From the NCBI GenBank assembly GCA_015485755.1, contig WFTD01000059.1, positions 1 through 9,554 on the forward strand: a stretch of 9,554 nt of DNA, read 5' to 3'. How positions within the stretch are numbered: the first letter of the stretch is position 1; each line of letters begins with the position of its first letter. This stretch comes from Patescibacteria group bacterium (lineage in GTDB: Bacteria; Patescibacteriota; Patescibacteriia; S139-126). Positions 5,162 through 9,554 of the stretch are shown piece after piece. Made by a program: the position numbers and the translations under genes. The notes under the pieces are model-generated. The model was not told the origin of the DNA, did no database searches, and was given only the letters and a program-made list of their open reading frames with translations.

Positions 5162-8100
5162 CGGAGCCCAAGAAATACCCCAATCATACAACTGGGGACT
5201 GCTGGTTGCATAAGACAGTTTAGCTACAATCTTAAGCTGGCTATAGGTAGAGGTTGCCAGAGAAGAAATATCAACTGGAGACACATCAAAGCCAGTGCTG
5301 TTGCCAGCCAAATCAACATCGGGAATTAATTGCCATGTTCCGCCATTGTTATAATAGAGATGATATTTTATATCACCGCCAACTTCATTATCACTCCAAA
5401 ACAATTCCCCCCAACTGTTGCTGTTGCCATCGCTAAAATTTATTGGGGTACTGGTAACTGTAGATATTTCTGTTCCATAAAAATGCCTCACTACTGTCCC
5501 AGTGGCAGAGGCAAAAGCTACCACTGCTACATTTTCACTAGTATGGCTGCGGTCAGCACCGCTGCCGTCCTCATCAATTGAACTATAATGAGTAGTAGTG
5601 GAAACAGTTGTGCCAGTGTGTGTAACAGCATAACCGCCATTACCGCCGTCTTCTCCCATTTGCGCTACCAATGTCACCTGCGGAGGGGAGGCAAATGAAC
5701 TGGAAAAATTAACTGGATAACCGCTAGTATTACAGCAACTGGTTGTATTTACTCCAATAACTGCATCAAACTCACTGCCATTATTTATGCCGTGGCCTGT
5801 GTCAATTGCCAAATAATCAATCTGTTCGCTGCCATGCGGAGAAGCGCAGCTCTCAAATGATACATTCAACATCACCCGCATATTACTGGCAGTTGGTTCG
5901 TTGTCAAATACACTACCGTCGTCAACATGAGTAACCGCCCAAGCGCTGTCATTATTAGAAGCAACCGCAGTAATAACCGCTGGCGCAGCATTGAAATTGG
6001 GTGTAAAATTCACAGTTTGCGGCGTGCCTGATAAATTGTCAGTATTGCAAAAAGTGCCATCGGTCAAAACTCCGCCGGCTATCACCTTTGTCCCAGTTGC
6101 GCCGCCACTTGCCATCTCCCACGAACCAGGAACAAAAGCAACCCAATCAACTTTGGTGGTGCCAGTAAAGTTAGACTGATAATTATCAACTTTAATCTCA
6201 AAACTGTCGCCTGTCTTATTTCTAATCCGCACTGCCCGCGCCGGATCAGCATTGGGAGCATATCGGGGCGATGCCACAACTGCTAAACTGCTGTATTTCC
6301 TAGATAAATTTACCGTGGTCCAATTATTGTCAGTCAAAGTAACTGTGCCATATTCGCCTAAATTAGAAATGACAATAATTTTATCTTGATTGACATCAAC
6401 TTGGTCAAGCTCTGCCCTATAAAACTGGTCTGTTGTGGTCTGGAACCAAATGCTCTGGTTTATAGTAGTATCAACAGTAAAGCTTATAGGAGAGCTCCAA
6501 TTGCTCCAACTATCAGACCCAGTCGGATCTTTTGTTCTTACTCTAAACCAATAAGTATTGCCATCAACCAATTGGTCGCTGCTTTGAATAGTAAAGCTTA
6601 TGGTATCGCCAGTGTTAAAAGGGCTAGTGTCGCTAGGGGCTGTAATGTTGGTAAAGCCAGCGTTAACATCAGAACTTCTAGTCGTCGGCGAAGTAAAATT
6701 ATAATCACTAGCCCATTGTACTTGATAAACCAAATCGTCTCCGTTTTTATCATTGCTATAAAACTTAAAAGTAGGCATAGTAGTGTCAACTTTAGCATTA
6801 TCAAAGGGCGAGGTCGTTGTGGGAGTGTTGGGTATAGCATTAGTTGTCAGTTGAGGGTAATAATTATATCCTGATAGCAAACTTCCTCCTACTTTAACCA
6901 TTCGGAAACAGTAAGCAGTGTCTTCTTTGGCACCGTTATGTTGGATGACCCAGTCCCACTCACCATCCTGGCCAGTATCAATAGAACGAGGAGTTGTGGT
7001 TGAATTGTTTTCTTCTTCATAGCTCTCAGCTACATCAGATACTGACAATAACACTGACGGCAAAGACTGCCCATCTGTTGGGGTTGGATTGTCATAACCG
7101 CGCCACACAGCCGAAGAATTAATACCGCCAACATCTGACCAATTGGAAATAGCGCTGCAATTATTGCCTTCACCGTATTGGAGCTTAAAAGCAATAGATC
7201 CAGTAACAGAAGTCAAATTACTCACTTGGGCAGAAATACGCAAACGGACAACCGTACCGCTAGCCACGGTTATAGTTGAGGTAGAAATGGGCTGATTCTC
7301 ACCCAAATCAACTGCTCCAGCTGGCCAAGGGTCAGCTGGTGTAGAATCATCAGTGTTTACATACCAGCGGTAATAATTTTGAGTATAATAAGACAAAGTG
7401 GGCGATGCTTCACTAGCGCCAAAATTGTGAGTTGGATGCGGATATGAATATTTTCTGCTCTGCGGCCAGCTCCACAAGTTATTTTCATCTCCGCCGCCGC
7501 CTACACTAACATCCTCATAATACGCATAAAACGGCTTTGGCGGACTATCAGTGGAAACAATCCTTGAACCAGCGCTATAAGTTGCAGTATCACCTGTGCC
7601 AAAATACAACTTGCCGGGACTGCCTCCGCTAGCGCTGCAAGTGCCGCTAGTAACAAAATTATTAGATTGGTCATAAATGCTTATATTTACACTGCCAACT
7701 TCAGGCGGGCAGGCAATAGCAACATAAGCGGCTGTTGTGGGCAGAATATATTCAGTGCCCAACTCCCGCAAAGGTAAAAATGTAGTTGACTCCCCTCCGT
7801 CAGAATCTGCCTGCTGAATAGATCCGATTGGGTTATTGATATTATAAATCCTTACCGCTTGTCCAGTTCCCTCGCTGCCATTTGAACAAATAGTATTAGA
7901 ATATATTGATCCTCTGTTTTGAGCTGCTGGAGAACCGCTGCTGCCGCCAGAACAACCAATTGTAAAAGTAGTGCCATTAACAACAGAACCAATATAATTA
8001 GACTGAGAACGAATGCCATACATATCTTCAACAGTAGCCGGGTAAGGAACAAAACCATCATAAGGACCAGAGTTGTCAAATGATAGTAATATTGGAAAAT

Positions 8101-9554
8101 CAGATTCTACTATTGACAATGAAGTATTGTCATTAGCAATTGTTACCGCCGTGCTAGTAGCAACAGAAGTGCTAACAACTAAAGATGTGCCGTTGTAAAT
8201 ATTAATATTGGAACTTTTAAAAGGAGAATAAATATGAAAATTTTCTACACTGCGAGTGCTGCCAATAGCAAACTGCTTGCCGGCAAAACTAATTGGTACA
8301 GCTGCGTCAAAATTGCTGCCGGAAGTAAACTTGGCATGGATAGGCCCCTTGGCCCGAATCACTGAAGTTGGAGATAAAGAAGAAAAATTGGCTATTTGCT
8401 GTTTGTTTAGAGAAACAGCTGTCTGGGAATCAACCTGAACCGTATTGCCATCCATCAAACTGACCACCGCCACTTGATTTGAACCAATATCATCTCTGAC
8501 TACATACATCAAATCCTGCAAAGTAGAGTAGTTAAAGGGGGCGGTGGTGCTGCTGACTGAACTGGCAAAGGGATTGCCATAATACAAATAAATAGTAGAA
8601 GTACTGTTGGCAGGAATAGAATCTACTTGCACCCAAAAGCCGGCTGTCTGGCTAGAGTAATTAAAATATTGCTGCCAATGATCAAGCAAAGTGGCATCAT
8701 CACTGCCAACAAACCTAACATCACTGCCGTCAGAATTAACCTGCGACCAAAAACTGCTCAAAGTGCTGGTTACCTGCACGTAAATCTGATACTCAGTCAA
8801 AGCGTTATTGTTGCTGGTATTGTCAATTGTTATAGGATAACGAAACCCCCAGCTGTCATTCCACCAACTTTTCACTGTAAAAGTGCCGGCGCTGGAAGAA
8901 GAGCAAGCGCCGCCATCGTCACAAACAAAAGCATAATAATCTTGTGTGCCAATATCAGAAAGCTGTGTAGTATAAGAGCAACTAGCAGGATCATTGTTGG
9001 TAAAAGCAGCAGAACTGCACCAAGCGCCGCCATCGCATACTCCCCCTGTTAAAGAATTGGTTTTGCATGCATATATCTTGACTTGCTCACCCGCGTCAGT
9101 GTCATTCCAATCAACTGTAAAAGTTATATTATTGCCAGCTTTAATTGGATCTGGAGAATCAGATACTGAAGTAATTGACGGCGTGGCATTAACCGGCCTT
9201 TCATCAGCTCCGATCTCCCACTGCGTTCCAAGCGGCCTTGTCTCACCGTCAATATCATCAGTAAAGGTTGAAGAGGGTGTGGAAGTGCCAGTCTCTAGCG
9301 CATCAGCGCCTGCTTGCAAATGCAAATCTGGCGTAGAAGTTGAAACAAACTGATTGTCAGCCAGTTTATTAACTAGATTGTCTAAACTTTGAGCGCAAGC
9401 AGTGCAATCATCAGCGGTGCCGTCAGAGGAAAGGTTGTTGTTCATATAATCGTTAGCGTCAAGGTCAACCACCTCAAAATCAGCCGCACCGCCAGTGCCG
9501 GTGTTATTGCCGACAGATAGATTATTAGTTAAGTTAATAGCTACTCCTGAGTTG
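4601..9554 (-). CDS. Giant secreted multidomain adhesin-like protein, C-terminal 1,650 residues (5' end outside the window)
   Basis: The frame is open to the right edge, so the GTG at 9472 is not a credible start. Domains by nucleotide range: end of a parallel beta-helix-like domain (9194-9553), closing with DDIDGETRPLG and EIGADE; an Ig-like domain (8873-9193); DUF2341 (about 8573-8866, WWNDSWGFRYPITI through YLYYGNP); a long beta-rich stretch (about 7490-8525) with LGTEYILPTTAAYVAI, reminiscent of IgGFc-binding-type domains; a module from YRWYVNTDDS to CFRMVKVGG and YYPQLTT (6842-7402) of a type seen in candidate-phylum surface proteins; a fibronectin III-like domain (6470-6832); three H-type-lectin-like repeats (5498-6355); a beta-sandwich (5162-5497); and a WxL-like C-terminus (4601-5161). 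No transmembrane helix or LPXTG signal is visible. It probably binds glycans or partner cells; that role is inferred. The dockerin gene follows at once. Individual domain calls vary in strength: DUF2341 strong, IgGFc-like weak. Confidence 0.85.
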   Translation of the reverse strand, partial: NSGVAINLTNNLSVGNNTGTGGAADFEVVDLDANDYMNNNLSSDGTADDCTACAQSLDNLVNKLADNQFVSTSTPDLHLQAGADALETGTSTPSSTFTDDIDGETRPLGTQWEIGADERPVNATPSITSVSDSPDPIKAGNNITFTVDWNDTDAGEQVKIYACKTNSLTGGVCDGGAWCSSAAFTNNDPASCSYTTQLSDIGTQDYYAFVCDDGGACSSSSAGTFTVKSWWNDSWGFRYPITIDNTSNNNALTEYQIYVQVTSTLSSFWSQVNSDGSDVRFVGSDDATLLDHWQQYFNYSSQTAGFWVQVDSIPANSTSTIYLYYGNPFASSVSSTTAPFNYSTLQDLMYVVRDDIGSNQVAVVSLMDGNTVQVDSQTAVSLNKQQIANFSSLSPTSVIRAKGPIHAKFTSGSNFDAAVPISFAGKQFAIGSTRSVENFHIYSPFKSSNINIYNGTSLVVSTSVATSTAVTIANDNTSLSIVESDFPILLSFDNSGPYDGFVPYPATVEDMYGIRSQSNYIGSVVNGTTFTIGCSGGSSGSPAAQNRGSIYSNTICSNGSEGTGQAVRIYNINNPIGSIQQADSDGGESTTFLPLRELGTEYILPTTAAYVAIACPPEVGSVNISIYDQSNNFVTSGTCSASGGSPGKLYFGTGDTATYSAGSRIVSTDSPPKPFYAYYEDVSVGGGGDENNLWSWPQSRKYSYPHPTHNFGASEASPTLSYYTQNYYRWYVNTDDSTPADPWPAGAVDLGENQPISTSTITVASGTVVRLRISAQVSNLTSVTGSIAFKLQYGEGNNCSAISNWSDVGGINSSAVWRGYDNPTPTDGQSLPSVLLSVSDVAESYEEENNSTTTPRSIDTGQDGEWDWVIQHNGAKEDTAYCFRMVKVGGSLLSGYNYYPQLTTNAIPNTPTTTSPFDNAKVDTTMPTFKFYSNDKNGDDLVYQVQWASDYNFTSPTTRSSDVNAGFTNITAPSDTSPFNTGDTISFTIQSSDQLVDGNTYWFRVRTKDPTGSDSWSNWSSPISFTVDTTINQSIWFQTTTDQFYRAELDQVDVNQDKIIVISNLGEYGTVTLTDNNWTTVNLSRKYSSLAVVASPRYAPNADPARAVRIRNKTGDSFEIKVDNYQSNFTGTTKVDWVAFVPGSWEMASGGATGTKVIAGGVLTDGTFCNTDNLSGTPQTVNFTPNFNAAPAVITAVASNNDSAWAVTHVDDGSVFDNEPTASNMRVMLNVSFESCASPHGSEQIDYLAIDTGHGINNGSEFDAVIGVNTTSCCNTSGYPVNFSSSFASPPQVTLVAQMGEDGGNGGYAVTHTGTTVSTTTHYSSIDEDGSGADRSHTSENVAVVAFASATGTVVRHFYGTEISTVTSTPINFSDGNSNSWGELFWSDNEVGGDIKYHLYYNNGGTWQLIPDVDLAGNSTGFDVSPVDISSLATSTYSQLKIVAKLSYATSSPQLYDWGISWAPLGSLSVDIVDAGGASVTNPQVNMSTTTLSFSCQSVAGTFGTTTEKIRVSNPTVNPQWTLTVAASSTTDLWQNASSTLFYDYNDSSGTPAGCLDGADSDSYAGQMTIDPSAAVITPQGGCSANGISLGSAAAFVEGSVDSITIATANSTAATNCYWDFTNISVTQRIPAEQPNDIYNIDLILTVTAI
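5498..6355 (-). repeat. Three tandem H-type-lectin-like domains in the giant protein
   Basis: Three consecutive segments (about 6074-6355, 5753-6073 and 5498-5752) share a pattern: an opening strand pair (WTTVNLSRKYSSLAVVASP; TVNFTPNFNAAPAVITAVAS; PVNFSSSFASPPQVTLVAQM) and a closing strand (VDWVAFVPG; IDYLAIDTG; VAVVAFASA). Units two and three also share AVTH. The first unit's VRIRNKTGDSFEIKV is characteristic of bacterial H-type-lectin-like modules. Divergence is high, so this is an old duplication, and glycan binding is not shown by the sequence. Confidence 0.6.

Noticed and set aside
6386..6874. Plus-strand open frame of 162 codons, and another at 8627-9052
   Set aside because: Both are antisense to the giant gene, where Ser/Thr-rich codons leave few stops on the other strand. 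Neither shows domains or a start context.
9470..9472. GTG as the start of the giant protein
   Set aside because: The frame stays open for 27 more codons to the window edge, with sequence (NNLSVGNNTGTGG) that continues the beta-helix style. There is no signal peptide after the GTG, so the gene is truncated by the window.
4601..9554. Recoded TGA (Gly, code 25) as in some candidate phyla
   Set aside because: The Gly-rich giant frame and the other genes contain no in-frame TGA, and stops are TAA or TAG. This argues against TGA being a sense codon here.

Overview
The window is a dense stretch of minus-strand genes, probably from a Candidate Phyla Radiation (Patescibacteria, Parcubacteria-like) bacterium. 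The grounds are indirect: near-zero spacing and short overlaps between genes, mostly weak or absent Shine-Dalgarno sequences, and a combination of DUF2341, cohesin, dockerin and WxL-like surface domains that is common in that group. An archaeal-type RtcB with archease fits but is not diagnostic. The standard code fits: about 3,170 in-frame codons contain no TGA, and the six visible stops are TAA or TAG. No rRNA, tRNA or marker gene is present to confirm the taxon.

In transcription order (right to left) the window holds: (1) the C-terminal 1,650 residues of a giant secreted multidomain protein whose 5' end lies outside the window; (2) a secreted protein with twin Asp-rich calcium-binding-type repeats and a C-terminal dockerin; (3) and (4) two tandem, paralogous, membrane-anchored proteins, each with a signal peptide, a cohesin-like domain, Ig-like domain(s) and a C-terminal transmembrane helix; (5) a 35-codon, extremely Cys-rich acidic mini-protein that gene callers would probably miss; (6) archease; (7) the first 108 residues of the RNA ligase RtcB. 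Every junction in the right-hand block (genes 1 to 4) is 2-10 nt or a 20-nt overlap, so genes 1-4 are probably one operon. A 30-nt gap with a weak possible promoter separates it from the mini-protein/archease/rtcB block.

The surface genes suggest a simple model (inference): the dockerin protein docks onto one or both membrane-anchored cohesin proteins, which display it, and perhaps the giant lectin-like protein, on the cell surface. The giant protein has no visible membrane or sortase anchor and ends in a WxL-like domain, a fold that holds proteins to the cell wall in Firmicutes. No glycoside hydrolase is visible, so this looks like an adhesion or display assembly, not a cellulosome. The left block concerns RNA repair or splicing: RtcB joins 2',3'-cyclic-phosphate or 3'-phosphate ends to 5'-OH ends, and archease activates it.

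Genes cover essentially the whole window. No CRISPR array, insertion sequence, structural RNA or convincing terminator was seen.
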